DNA from: Peribacillus frigoritolerans
GTDB taxonomy: Bacteria > Bacillota > Bacilli > Bacillales > DSM-1321
Direction of reading: 5' to 3'
Assembly (NCBI GenBank): GCA_030562215.1
Contig: JAUPFL010000001.1
Span: 2,344,501-2,408,500, forward strand
Length of the DNA: 64,000 nucleotides
Positions 7,840 to 16,862 of this stretch are shown in pieces (the first letter of the stretch is position 1; every line of letters begins with the position of its first letter). The notes under the pieces were generated by a model. That model made no database searches and was not told the DNA's origin. It worked only from the letters and a program-made list of their open reading frames with translations. The position numbers were made by a program, and so were the translations under genes.

Positions 7840-10111
7840 TCAAAGCTTCAGGAAGCGTGATGGATGGGCGGTCCGTCCGCGTCTAGTTTGCAGGATGGAA
7901 AGGTAAAGATCCTTTTTAGCCCTGGTTGCCGCCACATAGAGCAATCGTCTTTCCTCTTCAAGAGGGGAAAGTTCCCCTTTGCGGTAAGATTCAAGTGCGA
8001 AATCATGAGGAATGCTGCCATCGACAGCAGCAAGGACATATACGGTTTGATATTCAAGCCCTTTGGAACGATGTATGGTGGTAAGCTGTATGGCATCCTT
8101 AAAGTGTTTCGATAGCTGTTTAATCTCTTGGACCATCGCGGTCATATGATCGACATGTTCAAGGAAAGCGGCGACGGTCGGGAAACGATTTGCCGCCACC
8201 TTTAAGTCACGGATGTCATCGGACCCTTTTTCCAGGTTCGCATCATTACCGCGTTTTTTACATATTCCTGGTATCCCAAATCTTTCTCGATGATTTCTAA
8301 CGCTACGAGTGGCGACATGATTTTTAAAGATCGGATCTGTCCCGGAATCGTTTTTAATTTTCGTTCTTGAAAAGCATGTCCAGTCTTAACGAAAGCAAAT
8401 GCATCGATGAAATCACAATCCTGCAATATTGTCATTGCTTTTAACTCCTGTAATATACTTTGCTTTAAGAATAAGGAGGAAAGGACATCGGATGCTGCCT
8501 TGCTGTCATGCGGGAACAAACTCAAGCGCATAAAGGCAAGCATGCCGCGAATGACCTTGCGCTGATAAAACGAATCCGCATCCTTTTCAATGACGAATGG
8601 CAGATTGGAAGCGGCTAGCCGTTCAAAAATGGCCCTGGACATCGTGTGTGTCCTGTACAATACTGCAAAGTCCCCAGGGTTTGCTCCCTTGGATATTTTC
8701 TCCTGGATATCGGATACGATCATCGTTGCTTCCAATTCCTCATCATAAGGATAAAATAAAACAGGGGGATTTCCTGAATCATGCTGTGCCCTCATCTTTT
8801 TCTCCATCCGGTTCTGGTTGCGCTTGATCAAGCGGTTCGCTGTAGCGACAATTTCATGGGAAGAGCGGTAATTCTCCGTCAGCTTCACAACTTGGGAACG
8901 AGGGAAATCATGATTGAAATTCAAAATAAACTTCGGATCGCTTCCCGGAATGAATAGATCGATTGATCATCATCTCCAACTGCACATACGTTTTTTGATT
9001 CAGCAGAGAGGAGTTTTATCAATTCATATTGAACTTTATTAATATCCTGAAACTCATCTACCAAAAAATAGTTAAACCTTTGCTGATATTTCTTTAAAAA
9101 ATCCGGGTGGTTTTTTAAAAATACATAACAGCCTACAAGCATATCATCAAAATCATACTTCCCTGTTTGCTGTTTATATTCTTCATATTTCTTATATAAA
9201 AATAAACACGATTTCTCCCAATCGTCCTTAGGTTGGATATCTTCTGGAAAGGCCAATGAGTTTTTCCAAAGCCCAATTTGTTGAAGGGCTTGATCATATG
9301 CAAATTCCTTCTCATCAAGTTCCAATTCCCTGCCAGCCTGTTTCAATACCTTTTCTTTTTCCCACTCCCACTTCAATAGGAAATCACGCTGCCATTTGGC
9401 TGGTTCATGGAAAATCAGGATTTTATAAAAGATGCTATGAAAGGTCCCGCTAACGATTTGAGAAACAAGGGAAGGAGTCATATAGGGATAACCGAGCAGA
9501 CGCTGCTGCATTTCCTTTGCGGATTTCGCCGTAAATGTTACAAGCATGATACTTTTAGGATCAATCTTTTTCACTGTAAGCATGTAGGCTGTGCGTACCG
9601 TCAATACGCGGGTTTTCCCGCTGCCTGCTCCTGAAAGGACTAGGATGGGTCCATCGATCGTCGTTACCGCCTTTAGTTGCTCTGCATCGAGAACAACCCC
9701 TGATGAGGCTAATTCTTGAAAGTATGGTTCCTCTGATTGTGCAAGGCAGGATGGTTTATCTGAATATTTCGGATTGCCGGTTATGGGCCGGCTTTTAAGG
9801 AAAGGTTCGGTAATGGTTTTCGTTTCCGTAATGGTTCGTGATGTAGGAATCCTAAATCCATTCTGTTCCATGTATTCTAATGGGTTTTCCTCATTTATTG
9901 GTTCTGAAATTGGCATGTCACAGGGTACCTGTGATGGATCACTATGATAAAAATAAGGCGTTTCATGGATTCCAATAAATAATTTCACTGGTTTATGACA
10001 AATGATACAAGAAAGCTGATCACGTTTTCCTTTTTCAAAAAGTGTCTGCAGCTCACCAGCTGAAACGGTATGTAAATGTACGATTTCATTGCCAGATTTT
10101 GCTTGATTCAT
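7840..10111 (-). CDS. yjcD: UvrD/Rep-type ATP-dependent DNA helicase YjcD (frameshifted)
   Basis: A superfamily 1A 3'-5' helicase, probably in DNA repair. Helicase motifs in order: Walker A 'LSGAGSGKTRV', 'VTFTAKSAKEMQQRL', 'VDEFQDINKVQYELI' (motif II), 'VGDDDQSIYSFR' (motif III), 'LTENYRSSHEI' (motif IV), 'TTIHRSKGLEYQTVYVL' (motif V), 'EEERRLLYVAATRAKKDLYL' (motif VI). The extra N-terminal stretch has Cys pairs ('LSCIICHKP'). Frame changes lie near 8924 (at FREA) and 8200. Two earlier ATGs at 10156-10159 lack an SD; the one at 10111 has AGAGGT upstream, so I prefer it. Synteny with B. subtilis yjcD supports the symbol. Confidence 0.9.
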
Positions 10112-10261
10112 ATAAATGGATACCTCTAATCTATTAAAAATATCGGCAATACTCATCATACCAGAAGATCAGGAAAAAAGAATGCGGAAACCATGTTTAA
10201 ATATTGTTCCGGCAGGGTAATTAAATGACAATATAACTATTTCAATATAAGGAGGGTTAGT

Positions 10262-10558
10262 ATGGGATATATAGCACCTGTCACACAATTTGATTATATT
10301 CAATATGCCAACCGGACTGTCGAAGCTGCAGGGAAAGTAAGAATTGTTAAAGGAACGACACCCATTCAACCCATCCGTTTTGATCAGGTGTTGGAAAGGG
10401 AAAGGGAAAGCGTTGAAGGATTACATCAAATTCAAGATAATGATCGGGTATGTGCATATGGAGCAGGCACATATCAATATAAAATGGGCATGAGCGCCAG
10501 TGAAGATTTAACGGCTGGAATGACGGGAAAAGGCAGATTCATCAACGAAATTGTCTAG
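10262..10558 (+). CDS. Small conserved protein, unrecognised
   Basis: Perfect SD (AAGGAGG) 7 nt before the ATG. The 98-residue product 'MGYIAPVTQFDYIQYANRTV...' is soluble and polar, with a short Arg/Glu-rich stretch ('RERESVEGL') and no signal peptide or membrane helix. It has its own terminator and lies between yjcD and cotX. I do not recognise a family. Codon use and SD make it a convincing gene; a sporulation role is only suggested by the neighbours. Confidence 0.75.
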   Translation: MGYIAPVTQFDYIQYANRTVEAAGKVRIVKGTTPIQPIRFDQVLERERESVEGLHQIQDNDRVCAYGAGTYQYKMGMSASEDLTAGMTGKGRFINEIV

Positions 10559-10573
10559 TTCCTCCAGAAAGAC

Positions 10574-10603
10574 AAAAGAGGACACGTGAAGTGTCCTTTT
10601 TGT
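10574..10603 (+). terminator. Rho-independent terminator (probably bidirectional)
   Basis: AAAAGAGGACAC, GTGAA loop, GTGTCCTTTTT. It serves the upstream + strand gene and probably the convergent cotX-like gene. Confidence 0.85.
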
Positions 10604-10612
10604 GTTGATTTC

Positions 10613-11101
10613 TTAAAGAATGTCTATTTCCACGATTAGAGCTAACAATAGTTGCAATAAAAGTTGGATGTTTAGAGCGATTTGTGCATCAGTTGTTGTA
10701 ATGTCGATATCACGGCTGTTTTCAACAATTGTTTTTTGGCGCGTGATTTGTTTAACATTAGAAGATTGGATTAATTCTTGAGTGATCTTTTCAGCATTAT
10801 CAGCATCTGCAATGGAAATGCTTACGATGACCGCAATTGCAGCTTGTAGAGCAGCTTGTAGTGATAGGGCCGCTTTAACATCCGTTGAAGTGATATTTAC
10901 ATTACAAGAATCTTTAATGTAAATAAGTTCTTCAGAAAGCTGAACTTGATTATTATCCTGTTTCGCATCTTGGTCAATCTTTGTGTCATCGTCGTTACAG
11001 AATCCTGAAAGTGGATGTCTGGAAGCTGAATCTAGAGCCGACCATGACCTTTCAGAGTCATCATGTGTGTTACAGTTGCTACGATATACATTTTGGTTCA
11101 T
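10613..11101 (-). CDS. cotX: Spore coat protein CotX (two CotX/CotV domains)
   Basis: CotX belongs to the insoluble fraction (crust) of the spore coat. The 162-residue protein has a polar N-terminus ('RSWSALDSASRHPLSGFC', typical of CotX) and then two tandem CotX-type domains: 'ELIYIKDSCNVNITSTDVKA...LQAALQAAIAVIVSI' and 'KTIVENSRDIDITTTDAQIALNI...LLLALIVEIDIL'. The duplication of the 'I.I..T.A....Q..LQ' pattern is clear. SD AAGGAGG is good. A sigma-K-type promoter lies 34-62 bp upstream. In B. subtilis cotX is beside cotO; here it has moved to the other side of yjcD. Confidence 0.88.
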   Translation of the reverse strand: MNQNVYRSNCNTHDDSERSWSALDSASRHPLSGFCNDDDTKIDQDAKQDNNQVQLSEELIYIKDSCNVNITSTDVKAALSLQAALQAAIAVIVSISIADADNAEKITQELIQSSNVKQITRQKTIVENSRDIDITTTDAQIALNIQLLLQLLLALIVEIDIL

Positions 11102-11134
11102 GTTGTTTTTTCCTCCTTAGGTTTTATTCCCTAT

Positions 11135-11163
11135 TAAAATATGCTTTGCTGGTTAATCGGGTT
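11135..11163 (-). promoter_or_regulatory. Predicted sigma-K promoter of cotX
   Basis: On the minus strand: AACC (-35), exactly 16 nt, then CATATTTTA (-10). This is a full match to the sigma-K consensus mACm-N16-CATAnnnTA. Confidence 0.75.
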
Positions 11164-11334
11164 GGACGAATAAATCAGTTCATTCGTCTATTTTTTAAAT
11201 ACTTAGAGAAAGTATTAGTGTGCGGGGGATGAACAATAAAGAAGCTGGAGCTTTAGGAATGAAATGTAAGTGCTGCTATGACTCGGTTTACTTATTTCTC
11301 GCCAGCAAGTAGGGTGATTAGGTGATATGGTGCA

Positions 11335-11598
11335 TCATTTATCTTTGGAATCCGTGAATTTGTTGTGAATGGAATTTGTAACTGGATTAACATCATGTTC
11401 CGTGATGTTCTTTTCTTGGTTTATGATTTTTAGTGATTGCTCTTGTAAATAACGCACGGTTTCTTTAAGGTTGTTTCTCTCTTTTTCAGTTAGATCGACC
11501 TTTTCCTTTTTGAAACCATGTTTTCTCATAGTCCTCGAAACCAGCAGTTCCATCAGTCTTTTTTGAGACTCCTCCAGGTTAAAATCATTGTTACCCAT
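11335..11598 (-). CDS. CotW-like spore coat protein
   Basis: The 87-residue protein reads 'MGNNDFNLEESQKRLMELLV', 'RTMRKHGFKKEKVDLTEKER' and 'NNLKETVRYLQEQSLKIINQ'. The pattern 'HG..K.K....E...L...V..LQ..S..L' resembles my memory of B. subtilis CotW. It is hydrophilic and helical. SD AAGGAGG is strong. The minus strand upstream has a perfect sigma-K -10 (CATAGTCTA, 11630-11638) but no clear AC at -35. A cotX gene lies just downstream on the same strand, as expected for a cotX/cotW pair. The function is inferred. Confidence 0.6.
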   Translation of the reverse strand: MGNNDFNLEESQKRLMELLVSRTMRKHGFKKEKVDLTEKERNNLKETVRYLQEQSLKIINQEKNITEHDVNPVTNSIHNKFTDSKDK

Positions 11599-11713
11599 AA
11601 AATTTTCCCTCCTTCTTGCTTTCTATATATAGACTATGTATTTTTGAGGAGATTGCCATTGAACGGAAATGGTTTTTTTCATAAAACGATAATTTAAATC
11701 CATGAACGAACAA

Positions 11714-11753
11714 AAAAAGCTGTCCAATCAGAAGACTGAAAGGACAGCTTTTT
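11714..11753. terminator. Terminator of yjcF
   Basis: AAAAAGCTGTCC ... GGACAGCTTTTT, a 12-bp perfect stem with T-runs on both strands, just past the yjcF stop. Confidence 0.85.
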
Positions 11754-11757
11754 CATA

Positions 11758-12185
11758 TCATAAAATGGTTTTCTTCATCGTTTTATGAGGAATGCCAGCA
11801 TCCATGAATTCGTCGGAAACGATCTCATACCCTAATTTTGAATAAAAAGGGATAGCGTGCACTTGGGAATCAAGCTTCAATTGAGGCACTTCCTGCTGGA
11901 TTGCGTATTCCTCAATAGCATTCATGATCATGGCCCCGGCACCATTCTTACGGCCCGATGATAGTACACAAATGCGCTGTACTTTACCGATGTTGTCAAT
12001 GACCCTGAAGCGGCCGGCACCGATTGGCTGATGCTGCTCATCATATAAAACGAAATGTGTAGATTCTTTTTCATATTCATCGATCTCTTCTTCAAGAGGG
12101 ACGTTTTGTTCTTGGACGAACACTTTTTTCGAATCATATATGCATTTTCAAGCTCTTGGCTGTTCTCTGCAATTTTTACAAACAC
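11758..12185 (-). CDS. yjcF: GNAT family N-acetyltransferase YjcF (frameshifted)
   Basis: Starts with GTG 9 nt after the yjcG stop (AGGAG lies inside the yjcG end). N-terminal 'FVKIAENSQELENAYMIRK' joins across a frame change near 12123 to 'VFVQEQNVPLEEEIDEYEKE'. The acetyl-CoA-binding region follows: 'PIGAGRFRVIDNIGKVQRIC', 'RKNGAGAMIMNAIEEYA' (a variant of Q/R-x-x-G-x-G/A) and 'FYSKLGYEIVSDEFMDAGIP'. This matches the YjcF/ElaA-like acetyltransferases. The substrate is unknown. It probably lies in an operon with yjcG and yjcH. Confidence 0.88.
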
Positions 12186-12193
12186 GAAATCAT

Positions 12194-12704
12194 TCAGCTC
12201 CTAATCTAAATGTTTCATAAACGGTCCATGCCCCGTCTTCAAGTTGATACAGCAAGTGAACTCGTTTCACCTCTTCTTCATGGCTGATGTCAAGCATGCT
12301 TAATTGGCCTAAAACATCAGAATGCTCATTATCGGATAAATCTTGAGCGATCGTAATATGCGGGACAAATGCATGTTCACTTTCACTTTTATGAAATCCT
12401 CATTGTTAAGTGCATCATGCAGCTCTTGGAGTCCTTCGGATAATTCTACTTTGAAATAAATAGTATTGCTTACTGGTTGGAAAGACTTCGTTTTCGTTAC
12501 GCTCAGCGTAAAAGGCTTGCACTTTTGAGCGATGCCTTTTAATTGTTCCGCGATTGTTGAAATTTCCATATCCGTCGCTTCGAACGTTGGTTTAAGCGTT
12601 AGATGCGGTGGTATGAAAGCATATTTCGTATCATACCGTTTGCGATAGGAGTTAGCTAAATCTTGAAGTTTTTTTGAAGGGAAAATTGCAACACCATATT
12701 TCAT
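12194..12704 (-). CDS. yjcG: 2H phosphoesterase family protein YjcG (frameshifted)
   Basis: YjcG proteins have the 2H phosphoesterase fold with two H-x-T/S motifs; the substrate is not established. The first motif is seen in '[12 protein letters not shown]'. After a frame change near 12378 the second appears in '[17 protein letters not shown]', and the gene ends '...[15 protein letters not shown]' at 12194. An uncorrected reading would stop early and lose the second catalytic His. SD AGGAGG precedes the ATG at 12704. Length after joining (about 170 aa) is normal. Confidence 0.9.
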
Positions 12705-12792
12705 AAATAAAACCTCCTGATATTTTTTATTGTGTATTTTAGTTGGACATGTTTTTTCTTGAAACCATCCCCAAGAAATGATTTCGAGTGAA

Positions 12793-13515
12793 TTAGAACA
12801 TTTCCAACAGTGCTCGTTTCAAATCTGCCTGCCAGTATTTCCAGGTATGATTACCTTCAAATTCTTCATAGAAGCAAGGAAATCCTTTTTGGTTTATTAA
12901 TTTATGCAATTCCCTATTTGGTTCTATGAAGTTTGCCTTGTTGCCATCCGTCGTCGGAACATCTGTTTCACCAGTCCCGATCACATGGTAAAGTTCGAGG
13001 AGATGGGGATCCTCAAAATTACGTACAGCATCCATTACTGCTTCATTGGCAAGTGGGGACTGCATGATGCATTTCCCGAATGTATGCGGATACTGCAAAG
13101 CGGCCAATAAAGAAACTGTACCGCCAAGAGAGTCACCGATCAAAGTTCGACCATGTCCCATTTGATAGGTTGGGAATTCATCATCTAAAAACGGGACAAG
13201 TTCATGGGCAAGAAAACGTATGTATGCAATGTGCTGTTCCCCGTCCGGATGATATTTGCGCCTGCGGTCAAAGCGGTCTTTATAAGGTATGCCGACAATG
13301 ATGATATTTTCGATCTCATCGTTCCCTAACAGTTCATCTGCCACCCGGCCGATTCGTCCCATTTGAAAATAATCACGGCCATCCTGAGCAATCACAAGCG
13401 AATATTTATACAATGGCGAATAATTAGCAGGCAAGTAAACAAGCAGTTCCAATTCTTCTGCTAAAGCTTCGCTTTTAAACATGTACTCTTTAATTGTGCC
13501 TTTGCGTAAACTCAT
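12793..13515 (-). CDS. yjcH: Alpha/beta hydrolase esterase YjcH (esterase D-like)
   Basis: A putative serine esterase of the Fes/esterase D type. The nucleophile elbow is 'LIGDSLGGTVSL' (G-x-S-x-G), an oxyanion-region 'VIAQDGRDYFQ' lies near the N-terminus, and the C-terminal 'EEFEGNHTWKYWQADL' holds the catalytic His. Intact, about 240 residues. The ATG at 13515 has SD GAGGTG 7 nt upstream; an in-frame start 15 nt earlier has no SD. With yjcG and yjcF it forms the conserved yjcH-G-F group of Bacillus. Confidence 0.9.
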   Translation of the reverse strand: MSLRKGTIKEYMFKSEALAEELELLVYLPANYSPLYKYSLVIAQDGRDYFQMGRIGRVADELLGNDEIENIIIVGIPYKDRFDRRRKYHPDGEQHIAYIRFLAHELVPFLDDEFPTYQMGHGRTLIGDSLGGTVSLLAALQYPHTFGKCIMQSPLANEAVMDAVRNFEDPHLLELYHVIGTGETDVPTTDGNKANFIEPNRELHKLINQKGFPCFYEEFEGNHTWKYWQADLKRALLEMF

Positions 13516-13705
13516 TCTCCCGCACCTCAATGATAATTAATAATGAAAAACAACTTACTTGATTATTTTAGCATAGCCTCGCAACTTTTTCCCGCGACAA
13601 GAATTTGGAATATAAAATTTTCGTTATATTTTCTAAAAATTTAAATTATAAGGTGCTATAATACAAGGATATAGAAAAATAATACAAAAAAAGGTGGCGA
13701 ATAAA

Positions 13706-14262
13706 ATGGCAGATGTACACGTACACAGCAGGGAAGTGACAAAGGCGGCTAAACGAACATTATTGGAGCGTGGTGTCAGTGTGGAGGCAATTGCAAAAAT
13801 CGTTTATGAATTGCAGTTCCCGTACAAAGCTGATCTTAAGCTGGAGGAATGCATCCACAGCGTTGAGCGTGTCTTGTTGAAAAGGGAAATTCAACATGCC
13901 ATTTTAGTCGGTGTGGAGCTGGATAAACTGGCAGAGCAAAAAAGCTATCAGAACCCCTGCAATCGATTGTTGAATCTGATGAAGGGCTTTTCGGAGTGGA
14001 TGAAACGATTGCCTTTGGTGCAGTACTCGGTTACGGAAGCATTGCTGTAACGACCTTTGGCCATTTGGATAAAAATAAAATAGGCGTCATACACGAACTT
14101 GATAAGAAGCAAGAAGGAATCGTGCATACCTTCCTGGATGATATCGTTGCAAGCATTGCCGCGAGTGCCGCCTCAAGGTTAGCCCATCGTCTGAGAGATG
14201 AAGAAGAATCGTTAACTGAACAGGAAAAGGACATCCAGGAAGAAGAAGAGTTAATAGGTTGA
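13706..14262 (+). CDS. yutG: Phosphatidylglycerophosphatase A-like protein YutG (frameshifted)
   Basis: YutG belongs to the PgpA-related phosphatases that dephosphorylate phosphatidylglycerophosphate. Unlike E. coli PgpA, this form is soluble, without membrane helices. The product 'MADVHVHSREVTKAAKRTLL', 'GVSVEAIAKIVYELQFPYKA' joins near 13945 to 'PLQSIVESDEGLFGVDETIA', then 'LGYGSIAVTTFGHLDKNKIG' and 'TFLDDIVASIAASAASRLAH'. The ATG at 13706 has SD AAGGTGG; the GTG 12 nt earlier is less likely. It stands alone on the + strand. Confidence 0.85.
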
Positions 14263-14279
14263 ACCTTGATGAGCAATCT

Positions 14280-14501
14280 TCATCCAGACCTGTAAAACCT
14301 GGCCTTAATGAGGCGGGCAGAAAGGATGTTGGCTACTTTAAATGTCCTTTTCGTCTGCCTTAGAAAACAGAATGCGTGAATATGGCCTGGAAAAATTTCA
14401 AGCACTTGGATTTTCCGTTGCGTAATCTTACCTTGTTCGGAGAGATAAATTATCTCCAATGGAGCATTATCTTCCATATGTTTACGAAGCATATATTTCA
14501 T
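14280..14501 (-). CDS. Small WYL-like domain protein
   Basis: 73 residues: 'KHMEDNAPLEIIYLSEQGKI', 'TQRKIQVLEIFPGHIHAFCF', 'LRQTKRTFKVANILSARL'. The pattern (I.Y....G....R.I.......I.A.C..R...RTF....I) resembles stand-alone WYL-like regulatory domains of Bacillus that bind ligands in an Sm-like barrel. SD AAAGGAG 9 nt before the ATG. No DNA-binding domain is fused. It converges on yutG. The function is unknown. Confidence 0.7.
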   Translation of the reverse strand: MKYMLRKHMEDNAPLEIIYLSEQGKITQRKIQVLEIFPGHIHAFCFLRQTKRTFKVANILSARLIKARFYRSG

Positions 14502-15083
14502 TCTCTGTCACTCCTTTGCTGACTTGCTTGCTATCATTATATGCGAACATACGTTTTGTATGCAAGTGAAAAGGGGGAACGTTGGTTCGTTTTTTTGGTG
14601 AGGGAAAATAAAATAAGTTGAAATTATACTTTTTTATATAATATGTGGACTTTTTAACAAAAAACAAATAACAAATTATGTACTTTAAGTACATTACTAG
14701 TTAGTCATTACATACGAAAAGTTAGTTCAGTTGGAGAACACTTCCTTGACGGTGAATATCTCTAAGGGTGATCCTCAACGGTATTCATCCCATTTTCTTC
14801 GGGATTGTCCTCTTAGAAGTACAGTAGCTAGGTTCTTCATCAATCCAAACTGAAGTGCCATTATACCCCACCTCATTTTTCAGATTAAGAATAAAGAATC
14901 TGTTTCCCCGATTATCATCCACAAAAATCCCTTCTTTTTTTGTAAACGACCAACCTTCTTAAAATGGTTTATAAACCAGTAGATTTTCGCTGTTTGAGTT
15001 AGATTTATTTTCAAATTTGTAACATATGTACAAACATCTTTTCTTTTAATGAATAAAATAACCCGAAAATAAAAAAGAAAAAG
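14502..15083. other. Intergenic region with a tRNA relic
   Basis: No convincing gene. It is AT-rich (14,620-14,700), holds the tRNA 5'-half relic described separately, and has a possible C-terminal fragment on the minus strand near 14,790-14,880 ('GTSVWIDEEPSYC...') that I cannot assign. Confidence 0.5.
14707..14751 (+). pseudogene. tRNA-Val 5'-half relic
   Basis: TTACATACGAAAAGTTAGTT followed by CAGTTGGAGAACACTTCCTT and GAC. It matches the 5' flank and the first half of the intact tRNA at 16,685 (TTACATACGACTTGTTAGCT...CTTCCTTGAC) and breaks off just after the anticodon. The identity includes upstream non-tRNA sequence, so it is a duplicated locus end and not chance. Confidence 0.7.
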
Positions 15084-16128
15084 GTGATTATAATTAAAAA
15101 TCATTATTCCATTTCACATTGTAATTCCTTTATAGACACCACATATCTTAATAAGAAATGTGTGCAAAAGAAACCGGATGATTGTCATTGCTGTCATAAG
15201 AAGCACAATGACTGTATTTGTCACCAAAAGAAACCGGATGATTGTCATTGTTGTCATAAAAAACACAGTGAATGTATTTGTAAGCAAAAGAAACCGGATG
15301 ATTGTCATTGCTGCCATAAGAAACACAATGACTGTATTTGTCACCAAAAGAAACCGGATGATTGTCATTGTTGTCATAAAAAACACAGTGAATGTATTTG
15401 TGAGCAAAAGAAAACCGGTGACTGTCATTTGTGCCATAAGAAACATAATGACTGTATTTGTCATCAAAAGAAACCGGATGATTGTCATTGTTGTCATAAA
15501 AAACACAGTGAATGTATTTGTGAGCAAAAGAAAACCGATGACTGTCATTTGTGCCATAAGAAACATGATCTAGTAAGAGCATCTGCGTTCAGGGCTAATA
15601 AGAACACACCACAACTTTACGAAGCAGAGGAAACTCCCTCTGTAAAAGTTTTATACCAAACAGAACAGTTTGATTTAGCAGATGAATATAATCCACATAT
15701 ATCAACATTTATTCCAACTAAGGATGGAATTTATGAGATAACAGCAAAAGTCTCGTTTCGTCCGTCAAAAAGTAAAAGCGATGATTCCTCAAAAAACAAA
15801 AAAGACAATTGTAAATGTGATTATTGCAGAAAAAATAGTTGCAAATGCGATTATTGCAAAAAAGTCATTCTTCAAAAGACAAAAAAAGCACTCTTCAAAA
15901 GAAGGAAGTGTCGCATCCATTTCAATTAACGTAAACGGAGATGATTTAGATATTGTTAATGACTTCTTGGAGAAATCAAGGCCTATTGGACTATCGGTTA
16001 CTGCAATCCTTAAGTTACAAGCAGGAGATCGGGTACAAGTAATATTTAGCGCAGATGCAAACGGAGAAATTTTAGCAGAGGCACCTTTAACCAACTTTCA
16101 GGCTGCTAGATTCCCTTCTCCAATGTAA
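15084..16128 (+). CDS. Cys/His-repeat protein with C1q/BclA-like C-terminal domain (frameshifted)
   Basis: N-terminal region: six 20-residue repeats of the form KKPDDCHCCHKKHNDCICHQ plus a seventh cut short (15,168-15,566), giving dozens of Cys and His. C-terminal region: 'LVRASAFRANKNTPQ', 'VKVLYQTEQFDLADEYNP', 'TFIPTKDGIYEITAKVSF', then, after a frame change near 15,880, 'VASISINVNGDD', 'GLSVTAILKLQAGDRVQVIF' and 'EAPLTNFQAARF'. This has the strand order of the C1q/TNF-like jelly roll found at the ends of BclA-type exosporium proteins. A second Cys cluster ('NCKCDYCRKNSCKCDYC') sits in a loop inside that domain. The start is uncertain: GTG at 15,084, or ATT at 15,093 with SD AAGGTG 6 nt upstream. 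Possible roles are a disulphide- or metal-linked spore-surface protein; this is inference. Confidence 0.7.
15168..15566 (+). repeat. 60-bp coding tandem repeats (Cys/His repeat)
   Basis: Six 60-bp units and a partial seventh. Alternate units are closest to each other (NDCICHQ versus SECICEQ/KQ endings), so the higher-order unit is 120 bp. Differences between copies are mostly synonymous or conservative. Confidence 0.9.
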
Positions 16129-16684
16129 AGATCTTTTTTGCTTAAGCCTTAGATTGAGCACCTGGACATCATATTGGTTAATGAAAGTTGAGCCTTGAAA
16201 AAGGTTAGTCGATTTCTATTCTGAGAGATTTTGGGGTCAGATCCTGCTGGCTTCTTTTTTCTTTGACTTTGTTCAAAAAAACGGTTATCGGGAAAAAGAG
16301 AGTAAACTCTCTTGAACAACTTCTCAAAAACAATGACCTTACTCAGCATCAGCTTTCAGTAGAATGACTAAAATGAAGACAAAAACAGTATCCGACTATA
16401 AAGAAAAGATACTTTATCAAATTGGCTCGTGTTACTTTACTACGAAGATCTGGAGATAACGGATATAGGAAATTCATTAAGATAAATAGTTTGAATAGTG
16501 AACTGATTCTTACAAGCTTGAAGCTTTCAGGGATTAACTTCAAAGATCGCTTTAAGGAAAAAACTTTTTTAGCAAAACTACTTGTTTTATTTTGAATACC
16601 AATATATAATAAATCTTGTTCAGAAAAGAAGTCAGCAACTAAGTAAGGTTTAAAACCAAGCTCTAAAGAGCTTGATTTACATAC
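16129..16684. other. Intergenic region, no gene seen
   Basis: Short open frames occur on both strands but none has an SD, normal codon use or a recognisable domain. The last 40 bp before the tRNA contain a small GCTCT...AGAGC hairpin. Confidence 0.5.
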
Positions 16685-16756
16685 GACTTGTTAGCTCAGT
16701 GGGAGAGCACTTCCTTGACAGGGAAGGGGTCGTGGGTTCGAATCCCTCACAGGTCA
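16685..16756 (+). tRNA. tRNA-Val (anticodon GAC)
   Basis: Acceptor GACTTGT pairs with ACAGGTC (one G-T), the D-stem is GCTC/GAGC, and the anticodon stem CTTCC/GGAAG encloses TTGACAG, giving anticodon GAC (Val). The T-arm GTGGG-TTCGAAT-CCCTC has one mismatch. Discriminator A; CCA is not encoded. The 3' half is the attachment site of the island to the right. Confidence 0.85.
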
Positions 16757-16781
16757 TCAACTAACAAAGGCTCAAATCCTT
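16715..16781 (+). repeat. Left attachment repeat (att) of the genomic island
   Basis: A 67-bp segment from the tRNA anticodon loop to 25 bp past its 3' end, identical to 36,230-36,296. After two mismatches the similarity continues through the tRNA terminator. Confidence 0.9.
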
Positions 16782-16812
16782 GATATAACAAGGATTTGGG
16801 TCTTTTTTATTT
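16771..16812 (+). terminator. Terminator of tRNA-Val
   Basis: CTCAAATCCTTG...CAAGGATTTGGG stem followed by TCTTTTTTATTTT. Confidence 0.85.
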
Positions 16813-16862
16813 TGTCTTACTAGATGCGTTTAGATCAAAGATAGTGATTTGCTCACATTTTG

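Noticed and set aside
15168..15566. Regular 60-bp direct repeats that could suggest a CRISPR array
   Set aside because: The repeats are contiguous, with no spacers, and encode an uninterrupted Cys/His-rich protein in one frame.
15114..15582. Long open frames on the minus strand and in the other + frame over the Cys/His repeats
   Set aside because: They are by-products of the 60-bp periodicity, which keeps all frames free of stops; no SD and no domain.
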